From Apiosordaria backusii (lineage: Eukaryota > Ascomycota > Sordariomycetes > Sordariales > Lasiosphaeriaceae): a stretch of DNA of 64,000 nucleotides. Positions 12,110 through 22,922 of this stretch are shown piece after piece. The translations under genes and the position numbers were made by a program. Where the stretch lies: the NCBI GenBank assembly GCA_030549205.1, contig JAUKTV010000001.1, forward strand, positions 2,418,001 through 2,482,000, written 5' to 3'. Every line of letters starts with the position of its first letter. The first letter of the stretch is position 1. A model generated the notes under the pieces. That model worked only from the letters and a program-made list of their open reading frames with translations. It did not search any database and was not told where the DNA came from.

Positions 12110-12642
12110 GAGAAGAGAAGCAAAAAAACAAAAGGCGAGAGGAGGAGGTGTGAATCTCAACTGGGTAGAGAAGTGTTGATAGTTACATATTACACACACA
12201 AGTAGTCAAAAACAGTAGCAATGTGTATGTATCAAGCAAACAATGGGAGACTTCAAATCAAAAAGATAAAAAAACAAGGAAAAGATCGATCTCAGGTTGC
12301 CCACACCGCTGGCTGGCAGTCAACCCACTTTGTGTGTATCATCTCTAAACTATTTCAAGCAACAGACCTCAATAATAATAACGATATGATGCCTCCCGTC
12401 CCCCTATCCCGATCACCGTCCGTGTTTATACGCCAAAACATATACCCAGAAGAGAAACAACAGAGATACAAGAGAGCTAGATATGAAAAAGTGTCTATGC
12501 CTTAAAAATCCCAATGTGTCTGTCCTGTTGGTTCCAAAACCTGGCCAGCTCGCTCATGCTGGTCCATCCATCCATGTGCCCAAAATCCTCACCCATCATT
12601 GTCCGGTTCGTTTCCATCATTCCGCCATGTGCGCGAGACTTC
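12110..12642. other. intergenic, 0.5 kb
   Basis: Probable 3' untranslated sequence of the secreted-protein gene and of the minus-strand candidate gene; nothing else seen. Confidence 0.5.
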
Positions 12643-13209
12643 TCAAGAAATATGCCCTAGTATCTCCCTCTCCCCAGTCATTCCAATTTTCCCAGCACCA
12701 TAATCTATATCCCCATCTGGGTCCCAACGCCGCCCCCTCCACCTCTTCTCTCTCTCCCTCTCCCTCTCCCTCTTCTTAACCCTCTCCAAATACTCCTTCT
12801 TCCACTTATCAACCCCCCACCTCCCCTTGTTAACCCTAATCCACTCAATCATTTCCACCACTTTTTCCACCAGCACCTTCAACTCTTCCTCTTGTATTTT
12901 CGCTCCTTTCTGACAGCCAGCAACAACACCACCCCCCTCCCCAGAAATAACACCCCTCTTAGCAGCAGTAGTACCAGCAGATCCACTGTCCCCACCACCA
13001 CCACCCCCTATAGTTTCTCGAGACTTGGCGAGACACGACGAACAAGTCCCGTCGCCATAGTACCTCATCAAAGAAGAAGCAATCGGAAAAAAGACCTCGC
13101 CCGGCAGCGACAACTAGTCCACCACCGGCCCGCCTCCTCTCCCTCCTGCTCCTCCTCCTCCCTCCGCTGCTGTCGCTGCTGCTGCTGCTACCCCCGCCGC
13201 AGCCGACAT
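12643..13209 (-). CDS. doubtful small gene, frame interrupted by TAG
   Basis: From an ATG at 13209 (AAAATG context) an Ala/Gly-rich frame runs 31 codons to an in-frame TAG, then continues 156 codons without a frame change to TGA at 12643. The part after the stop has protein-like features: a CSSC motif, a helical stretch EEELKVLVEKVVEMIEWI and a basic REREREREKRWRGRRW segment. Three readings are possible: a 78-nt intron of weak quality (GTAGCA...CTAG) that removes the TAG in phase; translation from an internal ATG at 13068; or a broken gene or sequencing error. The gene lies 120 bp downstream of the DUF7514 gene on the same strand. No family recognised. Confidence 0.4.
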
Positions 13210-13328
13210 TTTCGGTGTTGCTGGCGGCCAAGGACCAGCAGAGGACGCCACGGAACCAATGTCGGGGTATTTTCTGCCTGAGACTCCTTCACCCAGATGA
13301 TGTTAGCGTTTTGTAATTCAGGCATTAA

Positions 13329-15873
13329 TCACTCAAGAAGGGGATGTCGGGGGAGCATATTGATCAGGAGCATCAGGGGCAGAAACCATGAAGACGACGA
13401 GGGGTTTTGGTGACGGTTGTGCTGGTGCTGGTGATGGTTAGGGTGGTTCATACCGGTTACGCCCGCCCCAGCAGGACTGGGCATTCGCTCACGTCCTTCG
13501 CTGGGGAGGGGTCTGCCATCCCTCTCTCTTTCCCTCTCGCGGTCTCTGTCACGATCACGGGATTGGCGAGGAGAGCGGTCCATTCTTGGAGCTTCCCGAG
13601 GGACACCACGGGGAGAAGCGAGGCGTTCTTCTCTTCGCCAGCGCTCTCGATCGCGCTGTTCATCGAGGTAGCGGTCTCGTTCTCTTTCTCTCTCTCTGGC
13701 GCGATCGCGTTCACGGTCTCGCTCGCGATCGCTGTGCCGTTCACGATCACGGTCCCGCTCTCGATCTCGGAGGTAGTCACGGTCTCGTAGTTCTCTGTCC
13801 AAATCCCTTCGACGGTCGATGTCGGCGTGGCTGCTTGTGCGGCGGTGGTTATCAGGACGGGAGAGATACGGTCCGCTGTTGTTGCGGCTGAAACCCCGTA
13901 CGGAGGAGAGATCGTCGTCGGATTCGACTTCAATGACGCGATGGCCGTTGCGGTTCAGGGAAGCTGCAGCAGCAGCAGGGGCTGGAGCTCCTCGGTCTCT
14001 TCCACGGTCTCTGTCTCGGTCACTGTGTCGCCTTTCGTCGCTGTCTCGCTCGCGGTCGCTGTGTCGTCGGGCTTCTCTGTCACGGTCTGAGTCGCGGGCC
14101 CGTTTATCCCGCTCCCTATCCCTGTCTCGTGCCCTCTCTCTTTCTCTGTCTCTTTCTCTATCTCTCTCCCGTTCCCTTTCCCTCTCCCTTCCCAGTGCCG
14201 CAACCGCAGCTCGTTCGCGCTCTCTTTCGCGTTCCCCACTTGAATGTTTTCTACTTCTCCGGATGCGCTCTTCTTCCGAGTCGGTAGAGTCCGACTCGTC
14301 ATGGGACCAAGACCTATTCAGTCGCGAACTGGGGAGATCTCCATCTCGGCTACCCCTAGATGCCGTGACCACCACTGGTACTGGGCCGTCTTTTCTTCCT
14401 CGTGAGCCGCTCAGACTTCGTTGCCGCTCGCTGGCTGGTGGCACGCCTGTCACAAAACTGGTGAACTTGTCCTTGAGATCATACAACGCGCTCCTCCGCC
14501 GGCTTTCTTCGTCGCCCCTTGGTGTGGTCCTCCCGCTATCGCCGGGTGATGGTCGTGGCGAATGTGTCCTCATACTAGGGTGGGGATGTGGGTGAGATGT
14601 CGGAATAGGGGGTGGCGGCATGCTTGTCCGGATGATTCGAGGTAACTCTTCGGAGCTGCCGGTGTAAACGCGGCGAACTCCGGGGATAGGGGGCTCGTTG
14701 GATGGGCGTTGCGGTCGTCTTGGAGTTCTGGGGCTGACCGGGGGTTCGTCTGATTCCGAAGTGCTGTAATGTCTGGGTTGGCTGTGTCGACGGGGCTGTG
14801 GGCTGCGCTCAGCGGCAAGGTGTGGTAGTCGAACCGATGGGCGGCCCTCATGTGGTGAGTGTGGGTAGTCTGAGAAACTTCTTCGACGTGACGGCTCATC
14901 TGATGAAGACTGGCGATGAAGGTAATGCTCTCTTTCCCTTGCGGCCTGTCCTCTGGCCCGCTCTCGTTCTCGTTCTGGTGATCTTGACGGTCCTGGGGCT
15001 ACATTCACATATGTCACCTTGACTGGGCGAGAGCCAAAGTAGTCTCGAGGTGTCCCTGGCTGTGACGGCGGTGGAACATGATGGACATTGTATGAAGGGA
15101 CCTTGCGCTCTGAATAGGTTGGCTTAGGTTCCTCTCTTGGCTTCTCTTTGGGCTTCTCTTTGGGCTTCTCCTTGTGTTCCTCCTCGGCATCTTGGATATG
15201 TTTGGCCTTGCATTCTTGATACCACCGATCAGTGTCGACATCCGTATCCTGGGGTAAAGCTTCCTTGGGCAAGTCGGCAGGGAACTGGAAGGCAGTATCT
15301 GGGTGTCTCAAAGCCCAGTGTTTCGCCGCGTATTGCAACACTGGGACTTGTTCTTGTGGCTCGAGTAGTGTCTGAATAGCCTGCCACCGCACAAAACCCT
15401 TCACTGTCAAAGCTGGGATCGAAGGGGGAGCAAAGTCGTTTTCTGTTGGTAAAAGCCAGTGTTGGCAGCCCAGGCCCTGGAAGACGTCTGAAATGAACGG
15501 ATTGTCCATATCAACAAAGAGGACTATCATGAGCTTTTGTTAGTTTGCGCATTCTTTGGAAAGGAGACTTGCTGTTGCACTCACAGTCAAAGTTATAACC
15601 AGCAGCTTTATAGAAGGCTGACAGCTTCTTCGGGGTCAGATATCTGTTATTTTTGTCGCCGATCTCCTTGATCTAGACCAGCAGAGCGTAGTCAGTAAAT
15701 GGCAACCCGAGTTTCCAATCCCCAAGTGAAGGGGCACATACAATATGTAGTGCGAGTGCTCTTAAGAAGGCATCGAGAATAGGAGTCGGCGTTGGAATCG
15801 GCTTTGCTGTGGTAAAGAGGTAGCCATAGTAGGCGTTCCCATCCTCGGTGTCCGCTGCTGTTGGGTTCGCCAT
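13329..15873 (-). CDS. DUF7514-type protein with long charged low-complexity tail, 804 aa
   Basis: Three exons: 15742-15873, 15585-15672 and 13329-15523, with introns 15673-15741 (GTATGT...TAG) and 15524-15584 (GTGAGT...CTAAC...TAG); all junctions keep frame. Residues about 30-185 match what I know of the fungal DUF7514 domain: LTPKKLSAFY, LFVDMDNPFI, the landmark FQGLGCQHWLLPTENDF and PSIPALT-x-GFVRWQ. The rest is disordered: KEKPKEKPKEKPREE repeats, Ser/Pro/Arg-rich stretches, then several hundred residues of alternating Arg with Glu or Asp (RERDRERE type), and a His/Asn-rich end. Such mixed-charge tails are common in nuclear or RNA-associated proteins, but the role of this family is unknown to me. 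The long Ser/Leu frames on the opposite strand are mirror images of the RE/RD codons. Confidence 0.88.
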
Positions 15874-18332
15874 TGCTTCAGATACCCCTCAGACCAGGTT
15901 CTTGCAATGTTGGCGTCGGCGTAGAGTCGTTATGAAATAAACCAGTTTACATCATATCAGCCCCAACTCCAAGTTCGAGTTTGCGGGCGGTGGGCGATAA
16001 TCGGCGCTGGAGTTGCTGTCGTGACACGATCGGGAGGGGCAAATGGTGCAGGAGGGGTTCACAGCAGAGGGACCCGGACATGAGATAATTAACCAAGTTC
16101 TTGGATCTAAGTAAACCTAGGTACCCTATGTAGAAAAGTAGGCGGGCAAAGAGGTTACCGCTTCCAAGTTGGCGCGAAAGTTGGAGTCGAGAATGCTGAG
16201 TTGTAGTCGGGTATGATTTAGTGTAGTAACGGAAGCTCAGAGTCGTATTCGAGATGCTTCTTAGGCAGACTTCGAGTCAACTTGTGTATTCTTGAGCAAT
16301 GTGGTGCAAGAATATCTGCGGCAGCTGTGCGCGGCGCTGTACCAAGTTGCGAAACCAACACTGCGGGCCAACATGTGGTTGACGCAACCAGTGACAGGGG
16401 TTCACAAGTCTTGCCGAGGGGCTGGCTTGGTGGAGGGGCAGTGAAGGTTGGCAGGTTGGGTTCCAGGTTGGCAGCACCAGCTGCTGACGCTTCAACAGCT
16501 GACACGTGCTTCCGTTTACCTACACAAGAATCCAGTGCCCCCTCGTACTTTCTTCTAGCTTCTTTGTGCAGGTATGTTTGATGATTAAACCTGGCTAAAG
16601 TGGGCTTTTTTAAGTTGGCTGGTGGCTGCCTTATACTATAGAAAACACCGGAAAAGCTTAACAATTGTCAGTACTTGTATTTACTAAATATAGAGATTGG
16701 CGCTCTTAAGCTATATCTTACTTTAGTAACTTAAATAGTATATATTATGCCAATTATACCTTTAAATAGTGTAAATAGAAATAAATATATTTCTACTTAC
16801 TAAAGAGGTAGGGATTAGTATTACTAACTATACCTTCTAAGTTTTATACTTAATAAAAATGGCATTACTTAATATACTGATTATTACCGTTAAAGGCTAA
16901 ATTATTATTAGCTTTATAATTAAAAAGCCTTTAAAGGCTAAATATATAAGTTTCTACCATTAAGCAATTAAAATTATCAAAAACCTAACTAATACTATTA
17001 CTATTATTCAATTTAACTATATTATTATAGTATTAAACTTAAAAAAGTAACCTAATTTTAAACTTAACTATATTAAAGTAGCTAAAGCCCTTAATATTCT
17101 CGAAAATAGTATTTTAAAAGCCTTAATTACTAAAATAATTAAGAAAGAAAAGTAAATAAAATAGTTAGGGAAAATTACCGGAAAGGTTTATAAGTAAAAA
17201 GTTAATAGGAAGTAACTTAACTTTTAAAATGGCTAAGATAAAGAAGTAAATAAAATAAGTAAAGAAAGTCGCCGGGAAGGTCTATAGGTATTGGGAAGGT
17301 CAATGCAAGTAAATCGCATAAATGGCAGGGAAGTATGTACAATTCTAGTTTTAATATACCGAGAAAATGACAATTTAAACCCACCACACCTTTTAAGTAT
17401 GGCAAGTCTCCCCCGAAGGGGTTGTGCAGGCATACTCGTCCTTGGGGTCCTCGACCAAGACCCTGACAGGAACTTGGTACCATGAATCTCAACCAGACGT
17501 ACGATCTACCTCGTTGGTCCACTTCCTCGTGGCTGGGATAGATGATCTCGGGGCGACGCTGCCTAGCCGTTGTCATTCTTGCTATTGGTTTTTGCGCCTT
17601 TGCTCATAGCTTCTAAAGACAGAGGCTGGTGTTGACGTTGCGGAAAGCGGGTGGAGGCCTGCCACTCAGAACCGTTCATCCGATTACAACATCAGACCTA
17701 ATGATCCCATGCCATCGGGCGCGCGATGACTACTAGCTTGGGGCAAAAGAGGTCAAAACATCCAAGTCGGGACAAAATTGAATTCAAAACATGTGCATGT
17801 GTACAGTTAGCACTGCTTGGAAGTTGGAAAGATGGGAAGTATTGCAAGCTCGATACCCTAAGACAAGCAACCACCCGTTTGCCCCACCATCAGATAAACC
17901 CCGCACAACTTTTGGTATCATCACACAATGATCTGAATATATCTATTTCTGCCACTTTTGATGTCATATCCAATACTCCGAGAAACCATGCCAGAAACCG
18001 CACGTGCAGTTGTATCTCTGTGTAACGGTTCTCTGCCTTGTGACACGGGGTGCACACATTGTCCATGATGTCTTTCTGTAACTCTGCCGTGCCCAACCGC
18101 CTGTATCCGGTCTCGGCGCGGCCCCGGTCGGAGCCGGAAGGCTACCCAAGCCAGGACACGGACACAAGAACACACGGAGGACCACCGGGCCACTGCATCC
18201 CTCTATAAATCCAATAACCACCTCCCACGTAAAATGTGTATACCCTACACTCTATCTCTCACTCTGCCCAACAATGACATCACCCCCCCTAATTATCCCT
18301 CGCTACCACCTCCCCATCCTCCAACCCTCTCA
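15874..18332. other. intergenic, 2.5 kb, with an AT-rich repeat relic
   Basis: Contains the promoter of the DUF7514 gene, an AT-rich block (described separately) and 1 kb of ordinary-composition DNA upstream of 18332. No gene is supported; the minus-strand frame at 17217-17576 runs into the AT-rich repeat and has no recognisable domain. Confidence 0.55.
16655..17300. mobile_element. AT-rich RIP-like relic with internal tandem duplication
   Basis: Composition drops sharply; for example 16741-16800 has 11 G/C in 60 and 16981-17040 has 9 in 60. Two copies of a roughly 90-bp unit lie side by side (from about 17141 and about 17235). In the best-aligned 26 bases (17171-17196 against 17265-17290) there are six differences, and all six are C or G in the right copy and T or A in the left. 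This is the pattern left by repeat-induced point mutation. No open frame, terminal repeat or target duplication is visible, so the parent element is unknown. The edges are approximate. Confidence 0.6.
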
Positions 18333-19091
18333 TCACTCCCTCCCCTCCCCCTTCCCAACCACATACCTATACGTAGGCAACCTCACCATCCCCCTCCCGC
18401 CCCCATCCAGCTCCTCCCAAGTCAAAAACCTCTCAAACCCGCTCCTCTCCAACACCCTCTGACTAGCTCCATTCCCCTCCGCCGTAACCGCAATAACAAT
18501 CTCCTTCACCTCCCCCCCATCCCCATCCCCATTCCTCACCACCGTCCTCTCATCAACAACCAACTCAACACCCTCCCTCGGCAACCCCTCCCACATCCCC
18601 TTCCACGCTCCCATAAACTCCTTCGCGTACCCCCTCCCCCACTTCTCCCTCCTAAACATGTACCCAATCTCCGGCCACCCAAAGCTCCACATCCCATTGT
18701 GAAACCCTCCAATCCCAATCATCTCCCCCGTCTCCCTCTCGCAAATCGCAAAGTTGTAATTATCCTTGTCGTTCGGCTCCAGGAACACCTCCAGTCTCTG
18801 ATAAGTCTCACCAACGTCTTTGTCGACTACCCCCAAATAAGTCCACACCATCACTTCGGGCTGGGTTCGCAGTTCGTGTAATGCTGGGAGGTCTTTTTTG
18901 TCTAGGGGGCGGATGACAAGTCTCTCGGTGTACACTGGTTCGCGGGCGGAGTTGGGCGGGAAGGGCCGCTTGGGGAGGGTGGTTTTCACCCGGATAAAGC
19001 TTGATTTGTCCGGTTTGGGGTCGATCACTGTGTTGGGATCGGGATTGTGGCCATTCTTGAGGGCGAGGAAGTCGATGGTGGTGTCGGCCAT
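18333..19091 (-). CDS. GNAT-family N-acetyltransferase, RimJ/RimL-like, 252 aa
   Basis: Single-exon gene. The start at 19091 (MADTTIDFLALKNGHNP) is preferred over an in-frame upstream ATG at 19181, whose extra 30 residues look like untranslated leader. Residues about 55-240 have the Acetyltransf_3 layout: TERLVIRPLDKKDLPALHEL at the start of the fold, NFAICERETGEMIGIGGFHN in the central strands, PEIGYMFRREKWGRGYAKEF with the acetyl-CoA-binding R-G-x-G/A-type loop (WGRGYA), and VTAEGNGASQRVLERSGFE as the final NxxS/LxxxGF helix. The substrate cannot be read from sequence; fungal paralogues are numerous and mostly uncharacterised. No signal or membrane segment. Confidence 0.85.
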   Translation of the reverse strand: MADTTIDFLALKNGHNPDPNTVIDPKPDKSSFIRVKTTLPKRPFPPNSAREPVYTERLVIRPLDKKDLPALHELRTQPEVMVWTYLGVVDKDVGETYQRLEVFLEPNDKDNYNFAICERETGEMIGIGGFHNGMWSFGWPEIGYMFRREKWGRGYAKEFMGAWKGMWEGLPREGVELVVDERTVVRNGDGDGGEVKEIVIAVTAEGNGASQRVLERSGFERFLTWEELDGGGRGMVRLPTYRYVVGKGEGRE

Positions 19092-19683
19092 GATTTTGTA
19101 CGCGGTATGATGTTTGAGAGTTAGGCGCAACAAGATGCGAACGGTACTTTTGTGAGGGTAGGTAAAGCACGAGTATGTCAAGGTGTGGAGTTGAAAATAT
19201 AAAAAAGCCTGAATGAGTCAAAGTATACTCGTAGACGGATACCTAGAAGATTACCTCGTGTTGGTCAGGCATCCCTGGCAGATATCAATATCGCAATCTA
19301 GCTTCCTCATTTGGAGTAGAGAAATGCAAGGCTGACACACCGCAATCGTGGTAGCAATCCTCGGATTTGATCATTCAGCGCGCGCCCTTTTGTCAACAGA
19401 ATTCAGCCTAGCCGCCACAAACCTACCGACTGCCGAAATGTCACCACCCACGGAATCCAGAGAAGCGTCCAAACTTTTGTTCAATTTCAAAAACATTGCA
19501 CGAGCAATCCCAGAGACCGTGGACACCAAAAGAGCAATAAGAAGAAATTGTGCCCCGAAACGCAAACCCGTGCTTGACCATTTATTCATTTCATGCTCGT
19601 TCTAGGGAGCAAATGCTGGATATCCCATTTTCCTAGTGAACACCTGAAGAACCTGCCAAACCCAGCCACAACCATGAACCCCT
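19092..19683. other. intergenic, between GNAT and eL20 genes
   Basis: Expected to hold the GNAT promoter and the eL20 3' untranslated region. A 72-codon minus-strand frame at 19371-19589 with a hydrophobic segment is noted but not called. Confidence 0.5.
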
Positions 19684-20707
19684 TCAAACAATAGTCGATG
19701 GGCGAGTAGCGCTGAAGACCTTCTTGGTGTTGGTCTTGGCGACACGGTGGGGAGGGGGAAAGTAAGGTCCTTGGTGATGAGCTGCTTGATGTAGGGGCGC
19801 TTGACGTCCTCGTTCTTCTCGATCTCGACAACGCGGAGGATCTAGGGGTAAACTGTTAGTACACAAACTTCGGGGCCGGTGTTCGCGGGGTTTTCATACG
19901 TGGATGGATCTGAAACGAGCACGGTGGCGAGCGGCCATGTCGGAGTAGAGAGCCTCAACAGCCTTGGTTCTGGAGGTCTCGCGGTACTCCTTGTACATGT
20001 TGTGGGTACCAGACCGGGAGTCGTAGCGGATCCAGATGCCAAAGTTCTTGACTCTGAGGGGGTGCTTCTCGGAGATCTATAAGAGGGGTCAGTCTCCCAT
20101 TCCAAGCCAAGTGTCGGTTTCAGGTGTGCATACCTGGTTGATGCTGACGATCTCACCAGTAGCCTTCTTCACCTTGCGAAGACCGCGAAGGAAATACCAG
20201 TAACGGGACTTGGCAATAACCTCATTGGGCGCGAAGATGCGCATGCGGTAGAGGCTGGGGCTGGGGTTAGCCTCGGTGGGCAGATGGCGCCCAATGACCT
20301 GGTATTCCTGAAGACGACCTGGACATATTGTCAGCATCTCGAGTTTTGTGTCGTATAGATCTCGGGTTTGCAGCGATGGCGGCGTGTTCGAACATTTCAG
20401 TGCTGATAGGTCGAAAGGTGGCGCACAAATTCCCAGTTCCCAGTCGAATACATCACTGGTGAGAATTGTTGATCGATGTGGCACCTCGACGCCAAACCCC
20501 GATATTTCTCTTCAACATGATCCTCCGCAGCAACAATCGACGATTCGTTCTCCCCCATGCCCAATTCAATCGTATTTGAGTACATCTCCCCCCATCGTGT
20601 TACATATTCGTCGGCAGTGTAAATTTGTCGTCGTCGAAAGTATTCTCGGTCGCCGCCGTCGCTGCAAACTCAAAGACGCCAATGTAATCGAAAAATTGCT
20701 TACCCAT
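19684..20707 (-). CDS. RPL20: 60S ribosomal protein eL20 (RPL20/human RPL18A), apparent 1-bp frameshift in last exon
   Basis: Component of the cytosolic large ribosomal subunit. Four exons: 20704-20707 (ATG plus one base), 20134-20318, 19900-20076 and 19684-19841. Introns: 20319-20703 (385 nt), 20077-20133 and 19842-19899 (with a perfect TACTAAC branch point). The protein starts MGRLQEYQVIGRHLPTEANP, with RIFAPNEVIAKSRYWYFL, then FGIWIRYDSRSGTHNMYKEY and RHRARFRSIHIL, all hallmarks of eL20. In exon 4 the frame reads ...DLTFPLP and then loses register; HRVAKTNTKKVFSATRP continues in the next frame. One C is missing in the run at about 19747-19756. With that base the product would be 174 aa, the family length, so a sequencing error is the likeliest cause. 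The long first intron is usual for ribosomal protein genes. Confidence 0.95.
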
Positions 20708-21312
20708 CTGCGAAAAGAATGTTAGATTAATTCAAGGATATCTTCTCTTTACCACCGATGCCAAACTTACTGTGCTGGTTTGTCGTGGATCGCAGTCGTT
20801 GCCGTGTGCTGTCCGAGTCCAGAATTAGCGATAACGAGGGTCAAGAAAAAATTGGGTGTGCTGGTTTAGGGCTCGAGGCGCATGGGCCATCCCGCAGGAC
20901 AGCCACATGTGGCGGAGCCAAGATTGTAACTCCAAGAGAACGCCACAGAGGTGGGGCAGCTCTGGGGAGCCAAGAAACAAGCTCGGAAACCAATCAGAGC
21001 AACGCAATCCTCGCATGCTCAAGCTTCCCTTGACTGCACCATCTTGAACGAACCGTTTCTACGACCTCTACAAGACATTAGAAGTTTCTTCACGAAGAAC
21101 ATTGGTAGGTTATTGTCGGCCACTTTCAAGTCAAGGTGCATACTTGCATATAGTTGTCCCGTTTCCAGCGAAAACAACAACCAGCTCGATACCGCCCATT
21201 ACCTGGTGGGGCAACCACAACATCAGACTGCTTGCGCCCAAGTCAAGCCAAGCTCACCCCTTCAACACCCCAGCTCACGATATCACTTCTCAGCAACCCA
21301 CCACTTTTCACC
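20708..21312. other. shared divergent promoter, eL20 / Csn12-like
   Basis: A 605-bp interval between two start codons pointing away from each other. The right half is rich in CA/CT. No RNA gene or further reading frame is supported. Confidence 0.6.
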
Positions 21313-22922
21313 ATGGAGTTTGGTCCAGCACTTTACCAAGAGTTTGGCGAGGCTAGGAAAACAAGAGATGGCTACCGATTAGCGAAAACAATCTCACCAG
21401 ATCTACCCCCTGCCCAGCTATCCAACATATGGAAAAGTGTGAACAGTGCCGGGAACTGGAAAGCCCCCCGGGACGACGATGTGAAGGCCGCTATCAAGCG
21501 CGGCTTATCGAGCAGTCCAGCACGGCTAGATGGAATCGGCCACAAGGAAATCAAGGGCTGGGTTGAGGTCTACTTCGCCTACTGGCAAACCACGGGCATC
21601 CTTGCTGAAGTGCAGCAGACATCATCGTGGACCAATGCTTATGAGCAGTGGAAAGTGTTGATCAACGCCTTGATCCAGGGTTACAACGGTCATGAGTTTG
21701 AAGCATGGACCATTCCGTGCCTTTATGTGGCAGGCAAACATTTGCGCCTGTTTGCGATGCAGGCAGATGAGAACACAAGTGTCAACGACACCTCCGCGGC
21801 TGCGTTCCAAGATGATTTTGACCCAGAATTACAGAAACACCAGAAGTTGGAGGACTGCGCTCGAGTTCTCAACAGAGTCTTTTCCCTTTGCTTAAGTGAC
21901 AGGTTGGTGTCCCTTATGCCAGACACTAGATTTGACTCTTCAGCTAACATTATCACAGGGCACCGCTCGAAGAGTCCCGAAAATGGGGCCTCTATTACAT
22001 CATCAACCTCCTCTTCAAAACCTACTTCAAATTGAATGCGACAGGATTGTCCAAGAACGTGTTGAGAATTTTGACCGCGGGACGTGGAGACATGCCGGAC
22101 TTTCATTCATTCCCAAAATCTCAGCAGGTCACTTTCAAATATCATGAAGGGGTATTGTGCTTCCTTGAGGAGAACTATGTTGAGGCTGAGAAACATCTTA
22201 CCGAAGCATGGAACACCTGCCACAAGGATGCCATGAGAAACAAGGAGTAAGTGACTGTTCACTTGGTCAGGCTGCTCCGCGTTGCTAACACGGTATCTCT
22301 AGGCTAATCTTGACGTATCTGATTCCCTGCCACCTCATCACAACACACACCCTCCCTACCGCAAAGCTTCTGGAGCCTTACCCCCGGCTGCAAAAGCTCT
22401 TCCTCCCACTCTGCCAGTGCATCAAGAAGGGCGAGCTCCACAAGTTCGATCTCGCTCTCCAAGAAGCCGAGGACGAGTTCGTCAAGCGGCGCATCTACCT
22501 CACTCTTGAAAGAGGACGCGACATCGCACTACGCAACCTCCTTCGAAAGGTGTTCATTGCCGGTGGCTTTGAGCCGGTAGCAAAGGAGGGAGACAAACCC
22601 GTTCGCCGGACCCGTGTCCCAGTAGCAGAGTTTGCCGCTGGTATCAGCCTTGGCAGCGAGGAGAAGGTGGACAATGATGAAGTCGAGTGTCTTTTGGCGA
22701 ATATGATCTACAAGGTGAGTCGAAATTTGCCTTATCCCAGAAGTTTCTGCCTGGGGCGACAAGGCAGCCACGGCTGCCAAGATTGATTGGTGTAACAATC
22801 TAGTGAGTCATCAAGTCACTAACACCGTTTGCTTTTAGGGATTGATCAAGGGCTACATATCTCGTGAACGAAGCATAGTGGTCCTCAGCAAGTCGGGGGC
22901 GTTTCCTGGGACAGGCGTCTGA
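21313..22922 (+). CDS. Csn12/Thp1-like PCI-domain protein, 457 aa
   Basis: Four exons: 21313-21902, 21959-22246, 22303-22714 and 22839-22922, with introns of 56, 56 and 124 nt, each with GT...CTAAC-like...AG; frames join exactly. Landmarks of the Csn12 (COP9 signalosome subunit 12) / PCID2 family are present: DCARVLNRVFSLCLSDR, APLEESRKWGLYYIINLLFK, KYHEGVLCFLEENYVEAEKHL, LIPCHL, and the C-terminal winged-helix part VECLLANMIYKGLIKGYISR. The family acts either with the COP9 signalosome, which removes NEDD8 from cullins, or like yeast Thp1 in TREX-2 mRNA export; the sequence alone does not separate these, though the fungal naming is usually Csn12. The start ATG has an A at -3 (ACCATGG). It shares a divergent promoter with eL20. 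Confidence 0.9.

Noticed and set aside
13819..14595. 258-codon plus-strand frame rich in Ser, Leu and Arg
   Set aside because: It is the reverse complement of the RE/RD-rich coding sequence of the DUF7514 gene; low-complexity codons keep the opposite strand open.
17217..17576. 119-codon minus-strand frame entering the AT-rich relic
   Set aside because: Half of it is repeat-derived sequence; no transposase or other domain can be read.
18234..18881. 215-codon Pro/His-rich plus-strand frame
   Set aside because: Antisense to the GNAT gene; composition mirrors its Gly/Glu/Trp-rich codons.
19371..19589. 72-codon minus-strand frame with a hydrophobic segment (FLLIALLVSTVSG)
   Set aside because: Lies in the expected 3' region of eL20; the opposite strand is open as well, and there is no second line of evidence.
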